The position numbers and the translations under genes were made by a program. The notes under the pieces are model-generated. The model saw nothing but the letters and a program-made list of their open reading frames with translations, searched no databases and was not told the DNA's origin. A stretch of DNA of 64,000 bases from Ypsolopha sequella (Eukaryota; Arthropoda; Insecta; Lepidoptera; Ypsolophidae): assembly GCA_934047225.1 (NCBI GenBank), contig OW204005.1:24560396-24624395 (forward strand), in the 5' to 3' direction. Shown here in pieces: positions 55,946-64,000 of this stretch; positions within the stretch are counted from its first letter, which is position 1, and each line of letters opens with the position of its first letter.

Positions 55946-57707
55946 TTGAGGCCTTCGCATGTCACCAGGGATAGCCTTGACATGGAGAAGCTGCGTGGTT
56001 GGTTTTCTGAATACCCACCATTCCTTGAGAAAAAGAAGATTGTGTCTTTAAGCACAGGCGAAATCGGTCATCAAGAGGAGAACTGTCACACAACGCGGAA
56101 AATTGATATCACTTGTATAAAGACAATTGTGGCACAAACTTTTGAAAATATGAAACTAAAACAAAAGGATTAGATGATAACCCTCTCATCCATTTCCTGT
56201 TCGCTGAAAATTGCAGATAAGAAAGTTACAGTCGACTCACTGGCTTTGTTCCAGCGAGTTTGCATTGCCAAGCAGTCTGACAAAACCTCAAGGAATTGTT
56301 CAAATATGAACTTGCACCCTTCCCAATGTCACTCTTTACTGAAGCAGGAATGCGCAAAGGCACCAAGTCAGCATTGTATGATGCAGTATTCACCTCTATG
56401 CAAGGAGAAGCAAACTTTGGTTGCAGAAAATATGCGGTGATTGATGGAGGGTTCTTACTCCGAAAGAATGTATGGAGTAAGACAACAACATCCACGTTCC
56501 AGTCAGCGTGCCAGACTTACATGGACTATGTGCATATACACTTATGGGTGCAATACCACAGTAGTATTTGATGGATATCCTAGCGACGACACCTCCTATC
56601 AAAGCACCAAGGCTGCAGAGCGAGCTCACCGGGCTTTACTACACTACACTTGTCCACCAAATTTGCATTTTTGTAAGCAACTGCAGTAAATGTGGCTCAA
56701 GAGACGTTTTTATCAAACGACGCCAACAAAAGAAACTCTATTACAATGCTGATGACAGAAATGACAGCGAAGGAAATTGAAGTCAAACAGGCTACTGAAG
56801 ATTCAGACGTGATGATTGTACACACAGCGATATCAAAGGCTGCTGAATATGACAGTGTTATCATCACAGGTGAAGATGTAGATCTCCTCGTGTTACTGAC
56901 AGCCCTAGCCTGCACTTCCCATAAAAACATATATTTTGAGAAGAGTGGAAGAGACGATGTCCCATCTTTTTTATATACAGCAGCTTCATGTAAAATCAAC
57001 CCACAAGACATTTTCTTACTGCATGCAGTCAGTGGGTGCGACACCACGTCCACCCCTTTTGGACAAGGAAAGAAGAAGGTCTGCAGAATTTACGAGAAGA
57101 ACACTTCTCTACATGACCTAGCAGCTGTGTTCAAAGACTCGCAAGCCGACCCCTCTCAAATTTCGGAGGCAGGTGAGAACTTTCTGGTAGCACTGTATGG
57201 GGGGAACACGGAAAGAGATTCCCTCGACTAACTCCGATACCAACTTTATACCAAGTTGGTGACCAAACCTAAATTTCAATTGACCAGACTGCCACCTACC
57301 AAACACGCGGCTACCGATCATGTTTTCGAACCTACATCCAGGTCCAGACATGGCTGGGTAACGACATTGTACCGTCAGTTTGGGGGTGGTCACTGACGAG
57401 ACGAGGGGTCGTCCCCATCAGGACCACACGTAATGCAGCCTCAGATAAGATACTTAAGATCATCTCTTGTAAATGCAAGAAAGGTTGTAGCGCTGTAGCT
57501 TGCAGCTGCAAGAAAGCAGGAATGCGGTGCTCCAACATTTGTAAAAACTGTTCCGGGCATGCTTGCAAAAATTCAACAGAGCCTGATCTCCAGGAAGAAA
57601 ATGCAGAAAGAGATTGTGAAGAAGTAAATGTAATGGACACACTGCTTGACGTTGAGGAAGATCTAGAGGAAGAGGAAACTACCTGTGCCAAACGCCTAAA
57701 ATATTAA
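55946..57707 (+). pseudogene. Transposon protein: FEN1/XPG-like PIN nuclease with CXC domain, broken
   Basis: Pieces in several frames form one protein in order. N-terminal segment RPSHVTRDSLDMEKLRGWF to SLSTGEIG..NCH (55946-56110). A segment with LFQRVCIAKQSD and FKYELAPFPMSLF (56240-56345). NYGC/TTVVFDGYPSDD (about 56535-56600), with the first acidic residue of the nuclease. ATEDSDVMIVHTAI (56790), ITGEDVDLLVLL (56865) and HAVSGCDTTSTPFGQGKKK (57025), which correspond to the acidic clusters and the GCD...GIG turn of FEN1/XPG. LPPTKHAATDHVF then TYIQVQTWLGND (57290-57360). CXC domain CKCKKGCSAVACSCKKAGMR plus C..ICKNC..HAC (57462-57555). Acidic tail and stop at 57707. Frameshifts near 56170, 56290, 56540 and 57325 and a TAA at 57229 show that it is dead. 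It resembles multi-copy uncharacterised proteins of arthropods and cnidarians. Confidence 0.75.
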
Positions 57708-58132
57708 ATTATTTTTGTTGTAATGCTTCATTGTTTTATTCCAAGAATTGACTGTACGAACACATCAGACATACCAATATTTAACCTTACTTGTACACTG
57801 TATAGTATGCACATACCACAGAGGAGGAGGTAATGGTGGTTGAGGGGAAGGGGGAGTTTATGGAAGAAGATACCACAAGTCCATTAAATATAGTGAAAAT
57901 GGTAAATACATAGCAAAAACAAGCCTTTCTAGCAATTATTTACGATTTTAAGAAATTCTGCACTTTTTTCAAGCCCTGTATCTCGGTACCTATAACGTTA
58001 AAAAATTATTTTAACAATGAAAATGAAAGTAAATTTAATCTTCTACAAGTTATTTATTTACAATTTTCCGCTGAAATCAACTGTTTTCGAAATATTTGGG
58101 AATAACTGAAAAATATGTAACAATTTTATGGT

Positions 58133-58244
58133 TTTTTTGCTCCCCCCGAGGTTTCTACGGTATTTTTTTTGTGTGAGTAATTGAGCGAAACACAACCTGG
58201 ACATCCAGAAACAACATCCCAAAGTTTCGTTAAATTCGTTTTTT
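58133..58244 (-). repeat. Right terminal inverted repeat
   Basis: Inverted partner of 55316-55428; its outer end lies 12 bases from the ARL6-type stop codon. Confidence 0.8.
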
Positions 58245-58256
58245 TTAAGGTACAGA

Positions 58257-60653
58257 CTAGTTCACTGGCGCCTGGCGCAGCTCCCGCGAGAGCCATGCCA
58301 CTCCGTCAGACAGACCGGCTCCAGACGTGGCACTCGATGCGCAGATGTGCCAGGGTTTGTCTGTGATGCGCTCCAGGCCTAATGCTGAAACAATGAACAC
58401 CATACACTGAGACAACTCTATTCGGTAAGTTTAAGTGATCAGGAAATTATATAAGACCCTGTCATAAAAAAAGCCTGAAGATTTTTAATAGTTTTAATTT
58501 TAACACCACTTTCCTGTTATATGAAGTGGGGTTTGATTTGGTCATAGCAAACCTTTTCCCATCGACAGTTTGGTAAGAAAATCTTATTTAAGTTGCACGA
58601 ATTTTACTTTCCAGATTTAAGGGGTTTCTGCGTAAACGGAAGTATATGTTTACCAGCAGCGACCTGTAGCGGCGCGAGCGCGTCACCGCGGTCACTCTTG
58701 TTGGCGAGCACGAGCAGCGGCACACGGCGCGCGCTCACGTCAGGGTGCGCCAGTACCTGCTCTAGCTCTTCGCGGGACACCACTAGAACATACAACACTA
58801 CCGTTATATACTATATACATACTATATATTCGAAAGAAAGAAAGAAAGAAAATAAATTTATTGGCGCGTTTACAAAAAAGAAACTAATAGCTAACACTGT
58901 AGAAAAAGGTTTACTTAAGTAGGGAGTAATCTATAGATAAAAATAACACGACAAAATGATGTAGCTCAGCTATGTGCCATCCAAAACATGCTTTGGTTGG
59001 CGCTGGTTTTCAGCTACCTCCGTTACAATTGCATGATAATGTATTTACGAGTCGTTAACAATTTTTATAGCACACTGTGTGTAAAATGGCCGCTTTACGC
59101 ACGCTGCGCGTGCGTAAAGTCGGCATTTTCCGCACTTGCGCTATAAAAAATTATGCGAAACTCGTGCGAGAAATTTTTTCTCGACTCGTGTGATTGCAGC
59201 ACTCGCCTTCGGCTCGTGCCGCAAACTCACACTCGTCAGAAAACGTTTCATCGCTCTCGTATCGTAATGTACTATATTAACTAAATTAAAAAATCAATAA
59301 CAATTGGCAGAAATGACTTATAATTAAATAAAAGAAAATAAAAACAAAAACCAAAAATGCGTAACAAGACAAAAAGAAAAAAAAAAGTTACCCCTGAGGA
59401 TAAAGCACAGACCACAGGATCGTTAAATCGATCTTGTCCCAATGTTATTACTGGAATACACTCAGATATTGGAAATAGACCTGTTTACCACTTTTATAAG
59501 TGAGGTAGCCATTAGTACAGTGCGAAAAAGTCTAGCACTGCGTCCGCCACGTTTTATTATTGGAGAGGCCTATTTCCTTATATCAGTTTTTTTTTTATAT
59601 TTATAATGGTACTGCGAGAGAGTGAGCTTACCCATCCTCAGATGGTCAGCAGCGTCGACAACGTAGACGATGGCGTCGGCAGTGCGGTAGTGCCGCTCCC
59701 ACAGCGCGCGGTGCCTCCGCCCCCCGCCCACGTCCCACGCGGTGAAGTACACGCCGCCACCTGCAACAGACCAATCACTGGTCAGAACTAAACAGTACAG
59801 CTCGTTGAGCTCTACATCCAATACTCGGTGTGGAAATGGTGCTGGCTCGCACTGACAGTGGACAGCACCGCGTCAGCTTTTTTTCAGTGCGAGGGTGTGG
59901 GCGGCAGCACGTAGCTCTTGCCGCTGTTGTAGACCTCTCTACATAAGGTACTCACTGTGGAAGTGGTCCTGACTCGCACCGACAGTAGGCAGCACGGAGT
60001 CTGCTCTCTCTCGGTGCGAGGGTGTGGGCGGCAGCACGGAGCTCTTGCCGCTGTTGTAGACCTCTCTACATAAGGTACTCACTGTGGAAGTGGTCCTGAC
60101 TCGCACCGACAGTAGGCAGCACGGAGTCTGTTCTCTCTCGGTGCGAGGGTGTAGGCGGCAGCACGTAGCTCTTGCCGCTGTTGTAGACCTCTCTACATAA
60201 GGTACTCACTGTGGAAGTGGTCCTGACTCGCACCGACAGTAGGCAGCACGGAGTCTGTTCTCTCTCGGTGCGAGGGTGTGGCCGGCTGCACGTAGCTCTT
60301 GCCGCTGTTGTAGACCTCTCTACATAAGGTACTCACTGTGGAAGTGGTCCTGACTCGCACCGACAGTAGGCAGCACGGAGTCTGTTCTCTCTCGGTGCGA
60401 GGGTGTGGGCGGCAGCACGTAGCTCTTGCCGCTGTTGTCGACCTCTCTACATAAGGTACTCACTGTGGAAGTGGTCCTGACTCGCACCGACAGTAGGCAG
60501 CACGGAGTCTGTTCTCTCTCGGTGCGAGGGTGTGGGCGGCTGCAGAGCGCGCAGCACGGAGCTCTTGCCGCTGTTGTCGAGTCCCAGCACCACCACAGTC
60601 ACCTCGCGCTTGCCACCACTCAGCCACAGCGACAGCTTGTCCAGTAGACCCAT
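58257..60653 (-). CDS. Arl6: ARL6/BBS3-type Arf-like small GTPase, four exons
   Basis: Exons on the minus strand: 60464-60653, 59632-59760, 58654-58782 and 58257-58384; every junction has GT/AG and the phases agree (1, 1, 1). They give 191 codons; human ARL6 has 186 residues. The start MGLLDKLSLWL carries the Gly2 and amphipathic helix of ARL6. G1 is GLDNSGKS (24-31), G2 the Thr in LPTVG, G3 WDVGGG, G4 NKSD, G5 CASSA. The segments YRTADAIVYVVDAADHLRMV and ITDKPWHICAS are close to ARL6. Its role in the family is GTP-dependent recruitment of the BBSome coat to membranes for ciliary cargo transport. Odd points: Gly replaces the catalytic Gln of G3; intron 1 contains a 127-bp array copied from exon 1; exon 4 ends next to a transposon. 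Intron 2 contains two repeats. Likely driven by the X-box at 61110-61123. Confidence 0.92.
58829..59030 (-). mobile_element. Interspersed repeat, family C (copy 2), in intron 2 of Arl6
   Basis: Nearly identical to 15246-15450, including TGGCGCTGGTTTTCAGCTAC and the GAAAGAAAGAAAG start. Confidence 0.8.
59035..59275. repeat. Palindrome-rich repeat (MITE candidate) in intron 2 of Arl6
   Basis: Contains a perfect hairpin CTTTACGCACGC-TGC-GCGTGCGTAAAG (12-bp arms), inverted TTTTTATAGC/GCTATAAAAA around it, and an ACTCGCCTTCGGCTCGTGC stretch. The ends GATAATGTATTTACGAG and CTCGTATCGTAATGTAC are roughly inverted to each other. Confidence 0.55.
59822..60580 (-). repeat. 127-bp array spanning exon 1/intron 1 of Arl6
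   Basis: Six units including the true exon end. The motif CTCACTGTGGAAGTGG stands at 59951, 60078, 60205, 60332 and 60459, always 127 bp apart, and a decayed copy lies at 59824. Each unit contains the end of exon 1 (from the DNSGK codons to the donor) and about 20 bp of intron. Four copies besides the true one keep CA|GTGAGTACC; the copy at 59824 has lost it. Confidence 0.92.
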
Positions 60654-61109
60654 CGCTTCTTCACCCTTCTTACATTATCTCTGGTTCACTCCGCACTCAC
60701 GGAAATGTTATGCAATAAATTCTTAATGTAATTTTAAACTCATATAAAACTATTAATTATTTTAGTAGCCAAAATTCACAGCACATATTTGTAATACACT
60801 CACAAAATCGTCGCTTGCTCATAAATACCAAATTAAATATTTATTAATGATACTCGATAAACGAAAATGACTATTATACTTTTGAATAGTTAACAATCAG
60901 TACACTTTAAAGTATCTTGTTTCCTTTTGAAACGAGTTCAGTAACAAATAGGACAGTGATATTCTCGTATTATGTAAATATTCATTTCACATTTCACAAG
61001 TGCTCAATCATTAGTAATATACTAATTTCTACTTAGTCACTTTTGCATATTTCTTACTGATTTACCACTAAGTACTGCACACGTAGTATCGACGTATCGA
61101 CACTGCCTC
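60654..61109 (-). promoter_or_regulatory. Probable 5'UTR and promoter region of Arl6
   Basis: AT-rich, no open frame, no TATA box in a convincing place. Transcription toward 60653 is inferred only from the gene and the X-box position. Confidence 0.35.
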
Positions 61110-61123
61110 GTTGCCATGACGAC
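61110..61123. promoter_or_regulatory. X-box (RFX-binding site)
   Basis: GTTGCCATGACGAC fits the 14-bp RFX consensus RYYNYYWWRRNRAC at every position. The reverse complement GTCGTCATGGCAAC fits as well. It lies 457 bp upstream of the Arl6 start codon. X-boxes regulate ciliary genes, including BBS genes. Confidence 0.7.
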
Positions 61124-61729
61124 AGTATGCAAAACACCACCCCACCTTCAGCAGTTTGGGAATGCTGCTGGTAACTGAGAAAATTATATAAACCTATTAC
61201 TTGCACTAAAAAACCAGTCAAGTGCAATTGAGACCTGCGTACTTAGTTATAAAAATAATAATTTTGCAATTTTGTTTTCGTGAATTTCTCAACCGCTATA
61301 TTTTTCTGTAATCTTTACGAAAGCACATTATATCCATATTGTATTTTTGTAAAATATTTTTTTTATTTATTTAACTTTTTTATATTTCTCATTTGTGTAC
61401 AACTTTTTTTAAATCGCTATAATTTTCTTTGGCCAGTTATGAACTATACTCAAAAGTATTTAAATATTTTTTGGTCCATCAGTTTCGGATATAGAGGGGG
61501 GTACATACATTTTTTGTGGTTGTTAAAAGATTTCTCGAAATCAGTGCCCGTAAATATAGTTTAGATATACTTGTTTATTTTTACAATAAGCTCTTTAATA
61601 TCTACACTTTTCTAACTACTCTTTTTTTTTGGAAATAATTTGAACAATTTCAAATTTTTCATCATTTTTGTACACAGTTTTATGTGGGCAAATGAATGCT
61701 ATTTTTGTGACAAATTTCTTTAACTTCAA
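61124..61729. other. AT-rich sequence, nothing recognised
   Basis: T-rich stretches. A 94-codon frame at 61280-61564 is made of Phe/Ile/Tyr-rich low complexity. Confidence 0.45.
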
Positions 61730-61835
61730 CGATGCTAAAGCTATTAGGCATGACATACGGACGGATGGAAGGACAACGGAGTCTCACCATAAAGATTCCT
61801 TTTGTACCTTTTAGGTACTACGGAACCCTAAAAAT
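61730..61835 (+). repeat. Interspersed repeat end (GGTACTACGGAACCCTAAAAA)
   Basis: GACATACGGACGGATGGAAGG, CAACGGAGTCTCACCATAAAG, CCTTTTAGGTACTACGGAAC and CCCTAAAAA form an arrangement I know as a very common dispersed repeat in Lepidoptera. Only one copy is in this window. Confidence 0.45.
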
Positions 61836-61897
61836 CTGCCCATTTATACATTTCTGCCAATCGGCAATGAATTTTTCTATGAAAGGTTGTTCTATAC

Positions 61898-62112
61898 CAG
61901 CGTTTCTTAACCTGTGGTCCGCGTGTATATATATGGGGGTCCGCAGGCTCATCTCTGGACTCTTTTTTTTGTTAAAAAGTATTTTTTATATGTGTTTGTA
62001 GTACTAAAATAAATTATCCGAGTTTTATTGCTGTTTTCATTATTAAGGGGGTCCTTGATAATTTTGCTTGATTTCTTACGGGTCCGTAGCTGTAAAAAGT
62101 TAAGAAACGTTG
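61898..62112. mobile_element. hAT-like MITE, 215 bp
   Basis: Ends CAGCGTTTCTTAACCT and, inverted, CAACGTTTCTTAACTT. Flanked by an 8-bp near-identical target duplication, TTCTATAC (61890-61897) and TTCTTTAC (62113-62120). The CAG..GTTTCT.AACC end and 8-bp duplication are typical of hAT elements. It has no coding capacity. Confidence 0.85.
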
Positions 62113-62219
62113 TTCTTTACCATATTATTGACTGGATAACCTCACCAAGTGCCGACAATCGCAATAATCAAATTTACATAATTCGCGTTTTAATGTAATC
62201 ATACCGTTACTATGCTCTC

Positions 62220-62467
62220 ACCTAGAAGTTCAACCTATCAAGGACTCCAAAGATCGTAAACCTGAAAACTGTAACCTCGCTCGTTTACATCTTACTTCAA
62301 CAAAAATTCAACAAGTGAAAAAAAACTTGGCTCATTATTCTACGTAGTCACTGTAATGGAAACGACCAGTACCAATCTGCTCACTACTACAGACAGATGC
62401 TATTTTAATATCAACGGAACAGTTCTTTTAACTCACAAGAAGGTATTAGATATCAAAGAATCCATTA
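62220..62467 (+). pseudogene. Errantivirus-like env remnant, 5' part
   Basis: Broken plus-strand frames contain a segment with N-glycosylation-type motifs that resembles the end of the ectodomain of insect errantivirus envelope proteins. Several stops and shifts. Continued after the LINE insertion, at 63123. Confidence 0.45.
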
Positions 62468-63122
62468 GAACCGGTTTTGAGCTATGGATTAAGTAGTTAT
62501 GGAAGAACTTTTCCTACATATTTATATGAAATTAAAAAGTTACAAGTGAGAATTTTGAAATGTCTAGTAAGCAAAAAAGAAAAATTTAAATGTAAAAAAC
62601 AGTACGAAAAATTATTTAAAATTTGTAAAATTATGCCTGTAGATGTAAAAGTAAAATATCTTATCGCAATGGAAACATTTCAAAAGTCTCATTTGAAGGT
62701 TAAGAAAACACGTTATTGTCCAGCTCGGAGCAAATCTAAATTAATACAAAGATATGTTGTGCCAAAGTACAAAAATTTTTACGGAACCAGAACTTGCGCG
62801 TATTTAATACCGAATATATTTAACACAATACCGGTAGAGGTTGACGAAACTTTAAATGGCAAAATAAGTAAAAATAAATATAAAAATATTTTAAAAAAGT
62901 GTTTTCTCAGCTTTATATAAAATATGAAAAAATGTATAACTTATTATCTTAAATAAAACATGTATTTAAAATAAGTTTAGATTTAAAAGCCTTTGTAAAA
63001 AAGACATGTAGACACCGAGAGCTATAGCCGATAAACTGCTGAGCAGTTTGGCTAAAAATTGTATTAAGATCATGTAATTGTCTTTTGATAAATAAATAAT
63101 ATCTATCTATCTATCTATCTAT
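62468..63122 (+). mobile_element. LINE 3' fragment inserted in the env remnant
   Basis: A 147-codon frame (62477-62920) begins SYGLSSYGRTFPTYLYEIKK, the C-terminus of a Jockey/CR1-like reverse transcriptase, and is followed by a 3'UTR ending in five ATCT units (63102-63122). The 7-bp target duplication TCCATTA at 62461-62467 and 63123-63129 defines the ends. 5'-truncated; the family is different from L1w. Confidence 0.85.
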
Positions 63123-63480
63123 TCCATTACTAAGATTCTAAATACAGGAAAATGAATCGAAACCTAAAGAGATTCAGCTAGAAAACATTCACCTCGACAA
63201 ACTACACCAACTAACTACTCAAATTAGAAGAAAACTTTGAACCTGAATTTAACATTTCTACACGACCTAGCTACGTGTCCCTAATTGTTGTTACTTGCTG
63301 TGTAGCCGGACTTTTATACTATTTGAATAGGAAGTTCGGCCTTATCAAGTGCAAGTGCGCTCAACAACGCACGAACCTCACAAGCGTTCACGAGAGAAAC
63401 GACGGTCGTCTATCACGCAACGGCTTCCTCTTCGGCAGAACCTGTTACCAGAGTGAATGATACGACAACCACCCTTTCCC
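63123..63480 (+). pseudogene. Errantivirus-like env remnant, 3' part with membrane anchor
   Basis: The frame 63275-63460 holds one strongly hydrophobic segment of about 16 residues (residues 2-17), followed by a basic, Cys-rich short tail and a stop. This is the anchor and cytoplasmic tail arrangement of an errantivirus envelope protein. Upstream codons are open in part. No gag or pol of this element is in the window. Confidence 0.55.
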
Positions 63481-63511
63481 CGCACTTCACTCTAGGGGTG
63501 GAGGAGTTACG

Positions 63512-63711
63512 TTCAATGTAACAGTGTCATTTCGTGTAGCCAGTAAGATAAGACTGTTTATCAGAAGTAATTAAGAGGAGATTGTAACCATTAGATATAT
63601 AAGTTACGTATGTACTTTCAATGTGAGATAAATAAGTCGCTACATAGGCCTTCAGCCGAATACTTGTATTTTTTTAAACCTTCCTCCGGTTCTCAGAGCC
63701 GTATCTAACGT
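63512..63711 (+). repeat. Probable LTR (gypsy/errantivirus type)
   Basis: A purine tract AGGGGTGGAGG stands directly before AGTTACGTTCAATGTAAC; insect errantivirus LTRs usually begin AGT. A TATA-like ATATATAAG (63594-63602) lies inside. The right end is a guess at CCGTATCTAAC (about 63711). Without a second copy it cannot be confirmed. Confidence 0.5.
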
Positions 63712-63898
63712 GGAGAAAAAATTTTGTTCAAATTTTTAATGGCTGTGTAGAAGAAGGGGCGAGGGGAGGGTGTTGGTCAGTCCCTTCACGGCACGGTTCA
63801 TTCGGTGATCTCCAACTAAACTCTCGAGCGAAATGGACCATGTCATTGTTCCCGCGCGCCTCGTTAACTATCGTAAATAAACATTTTGAGTGCTATCA

Positions 63899-64000
63899 AT
63901 GGTGAGGTGTAATATCTCAAGTTGTAGAAACTCAGGAGAAGCGAGACGCTTTTATGGTGACCGGAGACTTGAATACCAACGTTGTACATTCCAGGAATAA
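63899..64000 (+). pseudogene. THAP-like zinc-finger fragment at the window edge
   Basis: 33 codons from an ATG to TAA: MVRCNISSCRNSGEARRFYG and a short tail. C-x4-C followed by RRFY is like a THAP domain start, but the tail is not domain-like, so it is probably frameshifted. It is not the same copy as 36133. Confidence 0.4.

Larger units (their letters stand above)
55316..58244 (+). mobile_element. Decayed DNA transposon with FEN1/XPG-like nuclease gene
   Basis: Inverted ends of about 112 bp (55316-55428 and 58133-58244) flank a 2.9-kb segment. They share GAATTTAAC.AAACTTTGGG, ATGTTGTTT, CCAGGTTGTG, CGCTCAATTA and CACACAAAAAAA. TTAA stands outside both ends (55312-55315 and 58245-58248) and may be the target duplication, though the A/T-rich border leaves other choices. 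The only coding remnant is the nuclease-CXC protein at 55946-57707. It sits eight bases beyond the ARL6-type stop codon. The superfamily is uncertain: Academ elements encode XPG-like nucleases, while TTAA targets are typical of piggyBac and Kolobok. Confidence 0.75.

Noticed and set aside
60426..60726. Plus-strand frames over exon 1 of Arl6
   Set aside because: They are shadows of the GC-rich exon and of the 127-bp array.

Overview
The window reads as a piece of a lepidopteran (moth or butterfly) nuclear genome. It is AT-rich, gene-poor and packed with transposable elements: two BEL/Pao LTR retrotransposons, many 5'-truncated LINE fragments with short tandem 3' tails, RTE-type LINE ends with an ATGG tail, foldback and hAT-like non-autonomous DNA elements, and minisatellites. 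The short split genes with GTAAGT donors and CAG acceptors fit an insect. The organism call is an inference from repeat style and gene structure, not from a marker gene.

Layout. 1-8.3 kb: repeats plus two well-formed minus-strand exons (8116-8277 and 5088-5164) of an unrecognised gene. 8.6-20.4 kb: LINE fragments (RTE-like, Jockey-like, and one family that recurs eight times in the window) and several minisatellites. 21.25-23.03 kb: a foldback element with arms of about 500 bp. 25.7-26.5 kb: a 36-bp satellite. 26.675-34.117 kb: a complete BEL/Pao element on the plus strand with identical 578-bp LTRs and a 5-bp target duplication; one in-frame TAA separates gag and pol. 36.260-43.095 kb: a second complete BEL/Pao element on the minus strand with identical 465-bp LTRs, a 5-bp target duplication and one long gag-pol frame. 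43.6-45 kb: LINE endonuclease and RTE remnants. 45.3-48.1 kb: a 66-bp satellite of about 42 copies. 49-54.4 kb: a possible first exon, a SINE, minisatellites and LINE ends.

55-61.1 kb is the most informative part. A four-exon minus-strand gene encodes an ARL6/BBS3-type small GTPase (58257-60653). The 3' part of exon 1, including its splice donor, is duplicated in a 127-bp array inside intron 1. The end of exon 4 is duplicated downstream as about four decayed copies. Between exon 4 and those copies sits a decayed 2.9-kb DNA transposon with inverted ends of about 112 bp flanked by TTAA. Its only visible protein is a FEN1/XPG-like (PIN fold) nuclease with a C-terminal cysteine-rich CXC domain. 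A perfect match to the RFX X-box consensus lies upstream of the GTPase gene, as expected for a ciliary gene.

61.7-64 kb: an hAT-like MITE, an errantivirus-like env remnant interrupted by a LINE with a 7-bp target duplication, a probable LTR and a THAP-like fragment.

Most of the window does not work as a genetic programme. The ARL6-type gene is the one confident host gene, and the two BEL/Pao elements look intact and very young. All alignments were done by eye, so repeat boundaries are approximate unless a target-site duplication fixes them.
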